From: Deinococcus marmoris DSM 12784
Lineage (GTDB): Bacteria > Deinococcota > Deinococci > Deinococcales > Deinococcaceae
Direction: 5' to 3'
NCBI RefSeq assembly: GCF_000701405.1
Contig: NZ_JNIV01000002.1
Span: 66,349 to 130,348 of the forward strand
Length of the DNA stretch: 64,000 nucleotides
Position numbers and translations under genes: made by a program
The notes under the pieces: model-generated
Databases searched by the model: none
Told to the model about the DNA's origin: nothing
What the model saw: the letters and a program-made list of their open reading frames with translations, nothing else
In this document: positions 45,057 through 55,609 of the stretch, in pieces
How the letters are laid out: each line of letters begins with the position of its first letter
Numbering within the stretch: the stretch's first letter is position 1

Positions 45057-45353
45057 TCAGCGCGAAGGGAGATCAGCCCAGATGGCAGCCAGGATGAACG
45101 CCAGCAGGAGATAGAGGAAGGGGAAAGCCGCCGCAGCCAGGGCATGGCCACCCCTTTTTCTGATGGACAGCCACACCGAAGTTGGCAAAGCCACCAGATA
45201 GACCAGCGGAACAGTCATGAAAGTCACGAAGAGAGACTGTCCTATCGGGCTTCCCTCGCCACCTGCAAAGATCGCCACGACGACGGCCAGGATGACCAGA
45301 GGCACTCCCAGCACCAGCAGGACCACTTGAACAACCACCATCCAGGTTTGCAT
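45057..45353 (-). CDS. Small three-span membrane protein, paralogue B
   Basis: A 98-residue protein (VVVQVVLLVLGVPLVILAVV; FMTVPLVYLVALPTSVWL; HALAAAAFPFLYLLLAFILAAIW) homologous to the gene at 44678. The ATG at 45353 is chosen because alignment with paralogue A is then end to end. The pair arose by tandem duplication. Unknown function. Confidence 0.68.
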   Translation of the reverse strand: MQTWMVVVQVVLLVLGVPLVILAVVVAIFAGGEGSPIGQSLFVTFMTVPLVYLVALPTSVWLSIRKRGGHALAAAAFPFLYLLLAFILAAIWADLPSR

Positions 45354-45488
45354 TGGCCGCAGCTTACGGCAGCAGCCGCTGAAATCTGAGTACCCGCCCA
45401 AGCCCCAAAGCTCTGTAAACCCGCCTCGCACCACCGCCCACCCCGCTTCCTCTACCCTGAAACCACTCAAATTCAGGAGGTTCCAATC

Positions 45489-45710
45489 ATGGGAGAAGGC
45501 AAACCAGAGACCACCCCGAGCAGCAACCAGACCAACCATCCTGCCCAGGAAGGCCACAGTCCGCAGGGCGGCAGCAAGGACACCAATGATCTGCATGACA
45601 TCAAGGGTGTGCAGAAGACCGGGATGCAGGAGAAGGCCAGACAGGCCGAGAACCTGCCGGAGAGCGTTATCGGCACCGACACCCTGAAAAACCCCAACCA
45701 GCGCTCGTAA
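45489..45710 (+). CDS. Small hydrophilic disordered protein, MGEGKP family member 1
   Basis: A 73-residue, highly polar protein rich in Gln, Asn, Ser, Thr, Lys and Glu with no hydrophobic core and no Trp or Cys. It starts MGEGKPE like its neighbour. CAGGAGG lies before the ATG. The composition recalls desiccation-related hydrophilins, but no motif of LEA families is seen. Confidence 0.72.
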   Translation: MGEGKPETTPSSNQTNHPAQEGHSPQGGSKDTNDLHDIKGVQKTGMQEKARQAENLPESVIGTDTLKNPNQRS

Positions 45711-45734
45711 CCGCAAGCCAGAAAAGGAGTCTAT

Positions 45735-46064
45735 ATGGGAGAAGGTAAACCGCAGTCACAGGCCGAAACCAATGTCCAGCAAACCGATGTGCAGACCACC
45801 GACAAGTGGGAAACCGGCACCCCCAAGACCCCCAGCGACGCCGAGGCGCAGGCCGTGGTGGACGCCATGAGCGACAAGAATGCTGGGGACGGGGCTGGCA
45901 CCTCTACGGCACAGCAGGTGTCCAGCACGCTTGACCCCCGCGCCGAGGGGCAGGGCGGCGACGCGATCAACCCGTCCAGCTTCGGTGGCCTGAAAGATGG
46001 CCTGCCTGCCAGCGGCGCTCCGGCAGACCCCGACAAGACCGTGGACGCGAACGAGAAAATCTAA
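45735..46064 (+). CDS. Small hydrophilic disordered protein, MGEGKP family member 2
   Basis: A 109-residue polar protein beginning MGEGKPQ, rich in Gln, Thr, Asp and Ala, probably disordered. AAAGGAG precedes the ATG, 24 bases after the first member's stop, so both are cotranscribed and end at a strong terminator. Only the N-terminal hexapeptide and composition are shared. Function unknown. Confidence 0.72.
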   Translation: MGEGKPQSQAETNVQQTDVQTTDKWETGTPKTPSDAEAQAVVDAMSDKNAGDGAGTSTAQQVSSTLDPRAEGQGGDAINPSSFGGLKDGLPASGAPADPDKTVDANEKI

Positions 46065-46077
46065 ACCGTTGGAAGCG

Positions 46078-46117
46078 AAAAATGGACCGCTGGCAGTTTC
46101 GCCACGGTCCATTTTCT
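46078..46117. terminator. Bidirectional rho-independent terminator
   Basis: AAAATGGACCG / CGGTCCATTTT, 11 bp around a 15-base loop, with T-rich ends on both strands. It separates the small-protein pair from the convergent polyketide synthase gene. Confidence 0.9.
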
Positions 46118-46125
46118 ATGGCTGG

Positions 46126-47187
46126 TCAGAGTTCCAGCAGCACATGCTCGGCGCTGAAACCCGGTCCCATCGCGCTTAACAGTGCCTTGCCGCGTGGCCC
46201 AGCTTTCAGGGCTTCTTCCAGCACAAACAGAACGGTAACGCTGCTCATGTTGCCGTGGGCGCGCAACACCGCGCGGCTGCTGTCCAGCGCGCCTGACGGG
46301 AGGTCCAGCGCTTCCTCATAGGCGCTCAGCACCTTGACGCCGCCAGGATGGACGATGAATGTGCTGATCTCCTCCTGAGTCCAGCCGTGGGCGGCCAGCG
46401 CCTCAGCGACATTGCCGCGCATCATGCCACGCACCAGGGCTGGAATATCGCGGCTGAAGCGCACTTTCAGGCCGTCGTCCACCACGTCCCAGCCCATGAT
46501 GTCCTCGCTGTTCTCGATCAGCGTGCTGTATGCGCCGTGAAGGGACAGCAGGGGCGGTGGGCCGGGAACGTCAGGCGACGTGACCACCAGGGCCGCGCCG
46601 CCATCGGAAAACAGCGCCGTGCCCACGAAGTTGCTCTTGGATTCGTCGCCCTTGACCAGCGTCAGGCTGCACAGTTCCACCGCCACGTACAGCACGCGCT
46701 TGAAGCCTGCGCGCACCAGATCGGCGGCCCGCGCCAGCCCCGCCGCGCCGCCCGCACAGCCCAGACCCCAGATGGGGAGCCGCGCCGCATGACGGCCCAT
46801 GCCCAGCGACTCGATCAGCCACGCGTCCAGGCTGGGCGTGCTGAGGCCGCTGGTATTGACCACGATCACCGCGTCGAGCTCGGTGGGGCGAAGCTCGGCG
46901 CGGGCCAGGGCTTCCGCCCCCAGCCGGGTGATCAAGGCGCGGGCCTGCTCGATAAAGACGGCGTTCTTCTCGCCAAAGCCGCGCGGCTCCAGATACCAGC
47001 CCAGCGGACGTGACAGCGCGCGCAACTCGATCTGGGCATTGCTGAACACGTCAAGTAGGTGCGGGCGCGCGGCCATGCGTGGAAACAGCGTGCGGGCCGC
47101 CTCCCTGATCTCGGACTGGGCCACCTGATAGGGCGGCGATCCGGTGACCAGGGAACGCAGGACGGGCAGTGAAACGGCTGAACTCAT
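46126..47187 (-). CDS. Type III polyketide synthase (chalcone/stilbene synthase family)
   Basis: The 353-residue thiolase-fold enzyme extends acyl-CoA starters with malonyl-CoA to alkylpyrones, resorcinols or similar. The catalytic triad is Cys144 (WGLGCAGG), His280 (IVHPGG) and Asn313 (RAHGNMSS). [16 protein letters not shown] and [11 protein letters not shown] are family blocks. Start ATG 47187; the longer reading adds an unrelated arginine-rich leader. No methyltransferase or monooxygenase partner is adjacent. Product unknown. Confidence 0.92.
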   Translation of the reverse strand: MSSAVSLPVLRSLVTGSPPYQVAQSEIREAARTLFPRMAARPHLLDVFSNAQIELRALSRPLGWYLEPRGFGEKNAVFIEQARALITRLGAEALARAELRPTELDAVIVVNTSGLSTPSLDAWLIESLGMGRHAARLPIWGLGCAGGAAGLARAADLVRAGFKRVLYVAVELCSLTLVKGDESKSNFVGTALFSDGGAALVVTSPDVPGPPPLLSLHGAYSTLIENSEDIMGWDVVDDGLKVRFSRDIPALVRGMMRGNVAEALAAHGWTQEEISTFIVHPGGVKVLSAYEEALDLPSGALDSSRAVLRAHGNMSSVTVLFVLEEALKAGPRGKALLSAMGPGFSAEHVLLEL

Positions 47188-47272
47188 TCGGCCATTGTGG
47201 CGCGGAGTGGTGGGGAAAAACAGGAAACGGGCGGGCTGAATCTCACCCGCCCGCCTCGTCATAACCTGCAAC

Positions 47273-48178
47273 TTATTTCTGGTTCTTTTCCCACTCGGCC
47301 CGGCCCACCTCGTCGAGCTTCTTGAAATCCTCGTCGGTCAGGGTCAGGCTGGCGGCGGCCACGTTTTCTTCCAGGTGGCGCACCTTGCCGGTACCGGGAA
47401 TGGGGAGCATTACCGGGCTGCGCTTCAGCACCCAGGCCAGGGCCACCTGCGAGGGGCTGGCGTTCAGACGCTTGGCAACCTCGTCCAGCACACTGCCGTC
47501 CTTTGCCAGACTGCCCGCCGCCAGGGGGAACCACGGCAGAAACCCGATATTTTCCTTCTCGCAGTAGTCCAGCACGTCCTCGGACTTGCGGTTCACGAGG
47601 TTGTACAGGTTCTGGACGGTGGACACCGGGAACACCTCACGGGCGGCCTCGATTTCCTCCACACTCACCTCCGAGAGTCCGGCGTGGCGAATCACGCCCT
47701 CATCCATCAGTTCACGGATGGCCCCGAACTGCTCGTCTCTCGGGACGTTGGGATCAATCCGGTGCAGTTGCCACAGGTCAATCCGGTCCACGCCCAGGCG
47801 GCGGCGCGAGATGTACGCCTGCTGCTTGAGGTACTCGGGGCGGCCTACTGGCGTCCAGACATTGGGGCCGGTGCGGGTCAGTCCGGCCTTGGTGGCGATG
47901 ACCACCGTGTCGTAGGGGTGCAGCGCCTCGCGGATCAGTTCCTCGCTGACGGCGGGACCATAGCTGTCGGCGGTGTCGATCAGGTTGACGCCCAGCTCAG
48001 GCAGGCGGCGCAGGGTTTCCAGCACGCCCTCGGGATCGGCGGGATCGCCCCAGATGCCGTCACCCGTGATCCGCATGGCACCGAAGCCCAGGCGGTTGAC
48101 GCTCAGGTCTCCGCCGATCTTGAATGTGCCGCTGTCGGCAGCGTTGGGTTGTTCGGTTGTCGTTGATTTATCGGTCAT
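47273..48178 (-). CDS. Aldo/keto reductase
   Basis: The 301-residue reductase has [15 protein letters not shown], the catalytic LIDTADSYG (Asp, Tyr), VIATKAGL (Lys) and WQLHRID (His), then [12 protein letters not shown] and [14 protein letters not shown] for cofactor binding. It resembles the YdbC group, which can act on pyridoxal-like aldehydes, though the substrate is not certain. TGGAGG precedes the ATG at 48178. It lies with a nitroreductase and an aldehyde dehydrogenase in a run of redox genes on this strand. Confidence 0.92.
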   Translation of the reverse strand: MTDKSTTTEQPNAADSGTFKIGGDLSVNRLGFGAMRITGDGIWGDPADPEGVLETLRRLPELGVNLIDTADSYGPAVSEELIREALHPYDTVVIATKAGLTRTGPNVWTPVGRPEYLKQQAYISRRRLGVDRIDLWQLHRIDPNVPRDEQFGAIRELMDEGVIRHAGLSEVSVEEIEAAREVFPVSTVQNLYNLVNRKSEDVLDYCEKENIGFLPWFPLAAGSLAKDGSVLDEVAKRLNASPSQVALAWVLKRSPVMLPIPGTGKVRHLEENVAAASLTLTDEDFKKLDEVGRAEWEKNQK

Positions 48179-48232
48179 GGGTGGTGCCTCCATTCGGGAA
48201 AGTCTGCGCCTCTGAAAAGTGGCAGGGATGGG

Positions 48233-49108
48233 TCAGGGTTCAGGATGTCCAGAGGTTTGGGAAGGGGTTGCATCGGCCTCTCCCTCCGGGACGCTACAGC
48301 TTTCGCGGAACACGAACTGCTCCAGGCGTTTGCGGTGGCGGCTGCTCCAGTCGATGGTGGGGCGGCTCTGGTCTGCGGGCAGGTAGCCCAGGCGGAACAA
48401 GGCCATCAATTCCAGATCGTCGGGGACGGCCAGCAATTCCTTGACCTCCTGCCAGTGGCGCGGAATCTCGGCGGGCGTGCTGACGAACTGGATGCCCATG
48501 CCCAGCGCCCCCACCGCGTTCCAGATGTTCTCGATGGCCGCGCCCAGCCCGAACACACTGTAAAAGCCCGACAGTTCGCTGGGGCGGTATTCCGTTTTGT
48601 CCAGCAGTGCGGCCAGCAGCAACGGGCTTCCGGCCACCAGTTGGCGGTTGTCCTCGCCCAGTTTTTTCGGCACGCCCAGTTGGCGCATCACCTTGAGACC
48701 CGCGTCGCTGAATACCTGCCGCGTAAAGGGTTTGAGCGGTCCCGGCAGATGATCGATGTGGATGCCGTCGCGCTTGGCCTCCATCTCGGCCTGCGAGAAG
48801 CGGAAATAGCGGCGGTAGCGCTCGAAGAACAGCCCGGCGTCGATCAGCTCGGTCATGCTCTGGCCCGACAGTTCGGCCACCCGCCCGATGGTCTGGGGGC
48901 TTTCGATCAGCACAAACCGCCACGGCTGGGAATTGAAATGGCTGGGCGCGGCCTGCGCCACCCGCATCAGCGTGTGCTGGTGTTCAAGGCTGACCGGATC
49001 GGGGCGAAAGGGGCCGTTGGTGGTGCGCCGTCCCAGCATCCCCGCGATCACTGCGGGCGTCACCGGAGGCGGCAAGGTGGAAGGAGGAACAACGGGTGGG
49101 GAGGTCAT
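48233..49108 (-). CDS. Nitroreductase-family flavoprotein, long form
   Basis: The 291-residue protein has the nitroreductase fold: [34 protein letters not shown] (FMN contact), [23 protein letters not shown] and a C-terminal [14 protein letters not shown]. It is longer than the 211-residue paralogue at 33 kb. TAGCCT lies six bases before the ATG. The enzyme probably reduces quinones, nitro compounds or similar. Confidence 0.87.
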   Translation of the reverse strand: MTSPPVVPPSTLPPPVTPAVIAGMLGRRTTNGPFRPDPVSLEHQHTLMRVAQAAPSHFNSQPWRFVLIESPQTIGRVAELSGQSMTELIDAGLFFERYRRYFRFSQAEMEAKRDGIHIDHLPGPLKPFTRQVFSDAGLKVMRQLGVPKKLGEDNRQLVAGSPLLLAALLDKTEYRPSELSGFYSVFGLGAAIENIWNAVGALGMGIQFVSTPAEIPRHWQEVKELLAVPDDLELMALFRLGYLPADQSRPTIDWSSRHRKRLEQFVFRESCSVPEGEADATPSQTSGHPEP

Positions 49109-49446
49109 GGGGGCAGGCTAGCAGGGGAGCTGAACCGTTGCAGGCAAATTGGCCTGTTCCCCGCGATGTGGTGGCGACTGGAGCCGGATCAGCCAGTGAT
49201 CGCCGCGCTGATACACCTTGAAAACTCCAGAGTTGGAAATGGAAATGGGCGGAGTTCTGAACGGCATTTTCTCCGTTCGAGACCCCGCACCTGACACTTC
49301 ATAAACACGCTCTCAGAAAATTGGTTTCCCGGACGTGGGAAGGCGCAGGAAACGGCGCATCCGGGTTATCTGGTGATCAACCTGATGAGACACCCCTTCG
49401 GACTGCATTCGCCTTCAGAGGTTTTCGCCGCAGCCCAGCGTCCCGC
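49109..49446. other. Intergenic region without recognisable gene
   Basis: The 338-bp gap lies between gabD-like gene end and the nitroreductase start. It contains the TAGCCT box of the nitroreductase at its left edge, an AACTCC/GGAGTT inverted repeat near 49225-49257 and a weak CCGGA/TCCGG stem. I find no convincing ORF or RNA. Confidence 0.5.
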
Positions 49447-50898
49447 TTACTCCACGCCGAAGCTGATGAACTTCGTTTCCAGATACTCGTCCAGGCCCCA
49501 GTGTCCGCCTTCGCGGCCCACACCGCTGTTTTTCATACCGCCGAAGGGCACATGCGGCGCACCCGCGCTCGGCACACCGTCGTTGATGCCCACGATGCCG
49601 TACTCCAGTGCCTCGGCCACCCGGAAGGCGCGGCCCAGATCGCGGGTGTAGGCGTAGGCGGCCAGCCCATATTCCGAATCGTTGGCGAGGCGCAGGCCTT
49701 CCTCCTCGGTGTCGAACACCACGACGGGGGCCACCGGGCCGAAGGTTTCCTCACGCAGGATCAGGGAGTCGGGGTGAACGTTCGTCAGCACGGTAGGTTG
49801 AAAGAACAGGCCGCCTGCCGCCTCGCCGCCCACGGTGGCCGTCGCGCCCAGTCGCAGGGCGTCCTCCACCTGCGCCCTGACCTTATCCAGCCCGGCCTGC
49901 TCCACCACCGGGCCAACCCCCGTGCTGTCCAGCAGCGGATCGCCCAGCACCAGCGCCCGCGTCTTCTCGGTCAGGATGCGGGTGAATTCGTCGGCCACCT
50001 CGCGCTGCACGTACACGCGATTGGTGCTGATACACGTTTGCCCGGCGTTGCGGAACTTGCTGCCCACCACTTCGCGGGCGGCTTTGTCCAGATCGGCATC
50101 GGCAAACACCAGAAACGGCGCGTGGCCACCGAGTTCCAGGCTGACGCGCTTGATGGTCTTCGCTGCCTGCTGGTACAGCAACCTGCCGACAGCGGTGGAC
50201 CCCGTGAAGGTCAGCTTCCGCACCCGGCTGTCTTCCATGAACGGCGCAGAAAATTCGGCGGCGGAATTGGTGGGCAGCACCTGCAAGGTGTTGGGCGGGC
50301 CGCCCGCTTCCAGCCACAGCTCGGCCAGATACAGCGCGGTCATGGGACTCTGCTCGGCAGGCTTGAGGACCATCACGCAGCCGGCGGCCAGCGCGGGGGC
50401 GGCCTTGCGGGTGATCATCCCGGCGGGAAAATTCCAGGGGGTCACGGCATAGACGATGCCCACCGGCCCGCTGGCGGTCAGGCCGCGCTTGTGGTCAAAG
50501 CGCATGTTGACGCGCTCGCCGCTGATGTTCCCAGCTTCCCCGGCGCACCATTCAATAAAACTGGCGGCGTAATGCACCTCGCCGCGCGTCTCGGTGATCG
50601 GCTTGCCCATTTCCAGCGTCATCAAGCGGGCCAGTTCTTCCTTGTGAACAAACATCAGGTCATTCCATTTCCGCAAAATCAGGCCACGCTGGTACGGGTT
50701 GACCCTGCGCCAGCTTTCCAGGGCGACTTCGGCGGCGTCGATGGCCCGCCGCGCGTCGTCTGCCGTGCAGTCGGCCACTGCCCCGATGCTCTGACCGTTG
50801 CCGGGATGGAAGACTTCAAATGTTCTGGGGGTGCTGCGCCACTCGCCGTCAAAGTAGGCTTGGCTGCGGGTCACGGGATCGTTCTGAATAGTGGTCAT
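49447..50898 (-). CDS. gabD: NAD(P)-dependent succinate-semialdehyde dehydrogenase-like
   Basis: The 483-residue aldehyde dehydrogenase has the cofactor segment VTPWNFPAGMITRKAAPALAAGC, FTGSTAVGR, general base Glu255 (LELGGHAPF) and nucleophile Cys289 (NAGQTCISTNR), plus EETFGPVAPVV. GHAPFLVF is typical of succinate-semialdehyde dehydrogenases, which complete GABA degradation. The ATG overlaps the stop of an amidohydrolase remnant by four bases. No GABA aminotransferase is adjacent, so another semialdehyde is possible. Confidence 0.9.
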   Translation of the reverse strand: MTTIQNDPVTRSQAYFDGEWRSTPRTFEVFHPGNGQSIGAVADCTADDARRAIDAAEVALESWRRVNPYQRGLILRKWNDLMFVHKEELARLMTLEMGKPITETRGEVHYAASFIEWCAGEAGNISGERVNMRFDHKRGLTASGPVGIVYAVTPWNFPAGMITRKAAPALAAGCVMVLKPAEQSPMTALYLAELWLEAGGPPNTLQVLPTNSAAEFSAPFMEDSRVRKLTFTGSTAVGRLLYQQAAKTIKRVSLELGGHAPFLVFADADLDKAAREVVGSKFRNAGQTCISTNRVYVQREVADEFTRILTEKTRALVLGDPLLDSTGVGPVVEQAGLDKVRAQVEDALRLGATATVGGEAAGGLFFQPTVLTNVHPDSLILREETFGPVAPVVVFDTEEEGLRLANDSEYGLAAYAYTRDLGRAFRVAEALEYGIVGINDGVPSAGAPHVPFGGMKNSGVGREGGHWGLDEYLETKFISFGVE

Positions 50899-51165
50899 GG
50901 GGCCTCACTTTCGGCAACAACTGTTGTGGCGATGGTTGTGCCGCGCACCGGGATGTCCGGCAACAGGGAGAGTTCGGTGGCAAAGGGGTCTGCGCCCAGG
51001 CGGGTGAAATCGGCCAGCTTGCCGGGCGTCAGGCTGCCGCGCACGTTGTCGTCACCGTGTGCAACGGCTCCACCGTGAGTGTACGTGCCCAGCGCCTGCG
51101 CCAGCGTGACGCCCATGCCTGGCACATCCGGCTGGGCATGGGTCCAGCTCTGGGCCGAAGGATTT
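50895..51165 (-). pseudogene. 3' remnant of an amidohydrolase (YtcJ-like)
   Basis: About 85 codons remain of what should be a protein of around 500 residues. The visible C-terminal part (TLAQALGTYTHGGAVAHGDDNVRGSLTPGKLADF, then LGADPF) matches the end of metal-dependent amidohydrolases of the Amidohydro_3 group. The upstream part, including all metal ligands, is missing; the frame runs into the end of a membrane-protein gene. It once formed an operon with gabD. Confidence 0.8.
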
Positions 51166-51483
51166 TCACCACGCCCACCACGCCCCCAGCCCGTAAGTGA
51201 GCGCGCAGGCCAGCGCCAGCCGCCAGTGACCGGCGCGGCCCGGACGGGTGCGCGGCATCAGCAGCAACAGCGCCAGCGCGGGCAGCAGCGCCCACCACCT
51301 CTGCCCCGCCGCAAAGGCCAGCGCCAGACAGATCACCACACCCGCGCAGACAGCAAAGAACAACAGGTGATGCGGGCGGCGTGAGGCATTTTTGCGCCAG
51401 CCCAGTTGCAGGGACAGGCCCAGCAGGTTGAGTGCCGTTAGTAGCGCTCCGGTCAGCAGCAGGGCAGGGTGATACAGGCTCAC
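51166..51483 (-). CDS. Small membrane protein, unknown
   Basis: A 105-residue protein with about four hydrophobic segments (LLLTGALLTALNLLGLSLQL; LLFFAVCAGVVICLALAFA; WWALLPALALLLL; LALACALTYGLGAWWAW). The start is GTG six bases after TATCCT. It stops exactly where the amidohydrolase remnant begins, so the deletion that removed the amidohydrolase 5' part may have joined here. Family not recognised. Confidence 0.62.
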   Translation of the reverse strand: MSLYHPALLLTGALLTALNLLGLSLQLGWRKNASRRPHHLLFFAVCAGVVICLALAFAAGQRWWALLPALALLLLMPRTRPGRAGHWRLALACALTYGLGAWWAW

Positions 51484-51539
51484 CCGGTCAGGATATTCGT
51501 CTGCATGGCCTGCCCATTGTGGGGGTATGGTCTGGGGTG

Positions 51540-52025
51540 ATGAAGGTCAAGTCTGTTTCCCTCCTGCTGGCCGCGCTGGCGCTGTGTTCGCTGCCGGGCT
51601 GCCGCAAGACTGTGCAGGCGGGCGCAAGTGAGGATCTGGTTTCAAAGGTGCTGTTCACTGCCGCTGGCTCGTATGACGCGCAGGCGGACCTGAAGGAACG
51701 TATCCCCGGCGCATTACGGCGCACCACCTGGACGACAAAACCGCCCTTGCCTGTCCAGAAGATCGTTCTCCAGTACGACAGTGACGCCCGGCCCCTGGCG
51801 TGGTTCCTCAGTCTCAGCGGCGCGCAGTTCACGGCCCAGTCGCTGGCGGGCGAGGGCGCGGCACAGGTGAATACGCCGCAGGGCCAGGGCTGGCGGCCCA
51901 TGAAGGGAACACGGCTGGAAGACGTGTTGATCGTGCCGACGGGCCAGGACAGCATGAACATCCTGACCCGCGCTTACGTGACCCAGAACGAGCCTGCCCT
52001 GCTGGAGGCGTTCAAGGCCCGTTAA
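51540..52025 (+). CDS. Secreted lipoprotein, unknown
   Basis: The 161-residue protein has a lipoprotein signal (MKVKSVSLLLAALALCSLPGC, lipobox LPGC, Cys21). The remainder (DLVSKVLFTAAGSYDAQADLKERIPGAL, KIVLQYDSDARPLAWFLSLSG) has no family I know. TATGGT lies eight bases before the ATG. It ends at a shared bidirectional terminator. Confidence 0.7.
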   Translation: MKVKSVSLLLAALALCSLPGCRKTVQAGASEDLVSKVLFTAAGSYDAQADLKERIPGALRRTTWTTKPPLPVQKIVLQYDSDARPLAWFLSLSGAQFTAQSLAGEGAAQVNTPQGQGWRPMKGTRLEDVLIVPTGQDSMNILTRAYVTQNEPALLEAFKAR

Positions 52026-52042
52026 GCCTTCCAGAACAGAGA

Positions 52043-52080
52043 AAAGAGGGAACAGGACTCAACATCCTGTTCCCCCTCTT
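52043..52080. terminator. Bidirectional terminator
   Basis: AAGAGGG-AACAGGA pairs with TCCTGTT-CCCcCTCTT around a 7-base loop, between the convergent lipoprotein and AI-2E family genes. Confidence 0.8.
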
Positions 52081-52097
52081 CCCAGTCCACAGCCCGG

Positions 52098-53408
<1,311 letters not shown>

Positions 53409-53496
53409 TCACTGTACGCCACCCGGCACCTGGGCATGATCCGCAGGGCGGTCCACGCTGACCCTGACAGACCCGGACCCGTTACACCCGGCCCCG

Positions 53497-54654
53497 CTAG
53501 AACTGCCGGGTCAGCACCTGCCCGGCCTCACCCAGCGCCGTTTCTGGAGCGCCGCCCACGCTGACCCGCACGGCCCCCGCGTTTCCGGCGCGGACGCTCA
53601 CGCCCGGCGGGTAGGTCTGAACGCTGCCCATGGGGGGAATGCCCTCGTACAGCACGCGGCCTCCATCGCCCGTCACGCGCGCCCAGGACTGGCCCACGAA
53701 GCGCAGGGTCACGGCGTTTGCAGCCGCAGGACCGGGTGCAGAACCGGGTCTGGAAGCAGGCGGAGCGGCAGGCAGCGGGGGCAGCGGCGTCAGCGTGGTG
53801 ACCCCGGTGTTCAGGTCTGTCAGAACGCTGGGTTGGCGGGTGCCAGACGGCGAGACCGTGGCAGGCAACGTGGCGCGCAGATTGCGGCCCTGCCTCAGAT
53901 CGATGGTCTGTTTCAGGGGGGTGCGGCCCGCCGCTTCCACGCGCAGTTCGGCCCTGGCGCGGGCGTCCACCGGAAAGGAAAGCACCGGTGCCTGGCCCAG
54001 ATTGCGGTTGTCCAGGTAAACCACTGCGCCGTCTGGCACGCTCTTGACGCTCAGGCGCACGGTGCCCTGCGGGACAACGGGCGGAGGCGGGACAGCAGGC
54101 GGCGTTGGAGGCAGAACTGGTGGGGGCGTCGGAGAAGCCGGAACCGGAATGGGCGGTGGGGGCACAACGGCTGCCGGGGCCGCGCCGCGCAACAGCAACA
54201 CGCCGACGGTCAGCAGCAGAATCAGCAGAACCGCGATCAGGGCAATACGCGTCGGCCCCAGCGGCGGCGCATATTCCTCCGCAGCTTCTGCGGGCGCGGC
54301 CTTTGGCGGTGGAAGGCCGGGCCGGCTCAAGCGGTCAAAATCGGCCAGCAGCGGCGCGGGGTCCAGGCCCAGCTCGCGGGCATAGGTTCGCAGATATGCG
54401 CGGGCAAAGGTGGCCTCGGGCAGGACGCCGAGCTGAAGCCGCCCGTCTGCCAGGGGCTGGGCCTCTTCCAGCGCTTGCAGGTAATCGCGGCGGATGGCGG
54501 TGGTCTGGGCCAGCTCACGCAGGGTCAGCCCGCGCGCCTCCCGCGCTTCCCGCAGGGCTGGGCCGAAGCGCGTGGACGCGCTGGTTTCCCCATTCCCACT
54601 GGCTTCCCCAGGCACGCCGGTTTCCGGGCGCACAGGCTCCGTCACAGGCTTCAA
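53497..54654 (-). CDS. RodZ-like helix-turn-helix membrane protein with PEGA domain
   Basis: A 385-residue protein with an N-terminal HTH_25 domain (FGPALREAREARGLTLRELAQTTAIRRDYLQALEEA, residues 30-90), one membrane helix (about 135-155), a proline-rich linker (160-195), a PEGA domain (GTVRLSVKSVPDGAVVYLDNRNLG) and a C-terminal DUF4115-like domain (RFVGQSWARVTGDGGRVLYEG). This is the RodZ architecture that connects MreB to cell-shape machinery, though PEGA is unusual. Start TTG at 54654 with GGAG upstream. Confidence 0.85.
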   Translation of the reverse strand: MKPVTEPVRPETGVPGEASGNGETSASTRFGPALREAREARGLTLRELAQTTAIRRDYLQALEEAQPLADGRLQLGVLPEATFARAYLRTYARELGLDPAPLLADFDRLSRPGLPPPKAAPAEAAEEYAPPLGPTRIALIAVLLILLLTVGVLLLRGAAPAAVVPPPPIPVPASPTPPPVLPPTPPAVPPPPVVPQGTVRLSVKSVPDGAVVYLDNRNLGQAPVLSFPVDARARAELRVEAAGRTPLKQTIDLRQGRNLRATLPATVSPSGTRQPSVLTDLNTGVTTLTPLPPLPAAPPASRPGSAPGPAAANAVTLRFVGQSWARVTGDGGRVLYEGIPPMGSVQTYPPGVSVRAGNAGAVRVSVGGAPETALGEAGQVLTRQF

Positions 54655-54694
54655 CTCACGGTCTCCAGACTAGAAAAGAAATGGCAGGTCCCGC

Positions 54695-55609
54695 CTATCC
54701 CTCATAGGGTTTGCCCAGCGCCTTGGGCGCGCGGCTGCGTCCGGTGAAGATCAGGGCCAGGATGGTGATCAGGTACGGCAGCGCCTGCACCAGCGTCGGC
54801 GGCAGCAGGTCCCCGCCGCCCAGGGCGATGGACAGCGCTTGCAGGAAGCCGAACAGCATGGTGGCCCCCAGCACCCCCAGCGGTTTCCACTGCCCGAAGA
54901 TCAGCGCGGCCAGCGCGATGAAGCCGCCCCCTGCGCTGATGTTGCGGACATAGGAATCCAGGTTGCCGATGCTGAGGAACACCCCTGCCGTCCCCGCCAG
55001 CACGCCGGACAGGATCACGGCGGTGTAGCGCATCCGCTTGACGTTGATGCCCATGCTGGCCGCCGCGCCGGGCTGCTCCCCGGTGGCGCGCAGACGCAGG
55101 CCGAACGGAGTGCGGTACAGCACGTACCAGGTGATCGCCACTGCCAGGAACGCAAAGTAGACGGGCGGCGAGAAGCGCAGCTCTCCCACACCCCACAGCG
55201 GCAGGGCGTTGGCAACCTTGGGACTCTCGGTGGAACTACCGTACATCGCCGTCAGGATCACGGGCGGCACCCCGGTGGCCAGCAGGTTGATAGCGGTGCC
55301 GCTGATCACCTGATCGGCGCGGTACTTGATGCTGACCACGGCGTGAATCCACGCGATCAGCCCGCCGACCAGTGCCCCGCCGACCCAGCCGGCCCACGGC
55401 GCAGCCGACCCCAGCACGGGTTGCAGCACCAGGGTGGTCACCGCCCCGCCCAGCGCCCCGAAGATGATCAACCCGTCCAGCGCGATATTGACCACGCCGC
55501 TACGCTCGCTGAACAGGCCGCCTAGGGCGGTGAGCAGCAGCGGCACCAGACTGCGGATAAAGGTGGCGAGGAATGCCGCCGTGATCAGTTGCGCGAACAG
55601 CCCGTCCAT
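54695..55609 (-). CDS. ABC transporter permease, nucleoside/sugar type (YufQ/BmpC-like)
   Basis: The 304-residue permease has about nine helices and family blocks GLFSERSGVVNIALDGLIIFGALGGAV, YRADQVISGTAINLLATGVPPVIL and FGLRLRATGEQPGAAASMGINVKRMRYTAVILSGVLAG, the loop that contacts the ATPase. Its ATG overlaps the upstream permease stop by one base (TAATG). It belongs to the BMP-type nucleoside importer family. Confidence 0.9.
   Translation of the reverse strand: MDGLFAQLITAAFLATFIRSLVPLLLTALGGLFSERSGVVNIALDGLIIFGALGGAVTTLVLQPVLGSAAPWAGWVGGALVGGLIAWIHAVVSIKYRADQVISGTAINLLATGVPPVILTAMYGSSTESPKVANALPLWGVGELRFSPPVYFAFLAVAITWYVLYRTPFGLRLRATGEQPGAAASMGINVKRMRYTAVILSGVLAGTAGVFLSIGNLDSYVRNISAGGGFIALAALIFGQWKPLGVLGATMLFGFLQALSIALGGGDLLPPTLVQALPYLITILALIFTGRSRAPKALGKPYEG

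Noticed and set aside
49321..51078. 585-codon plus-strand ORF
   Set aside because: Antisense to gabD with its complete catalytic residues; no recognisable domain.
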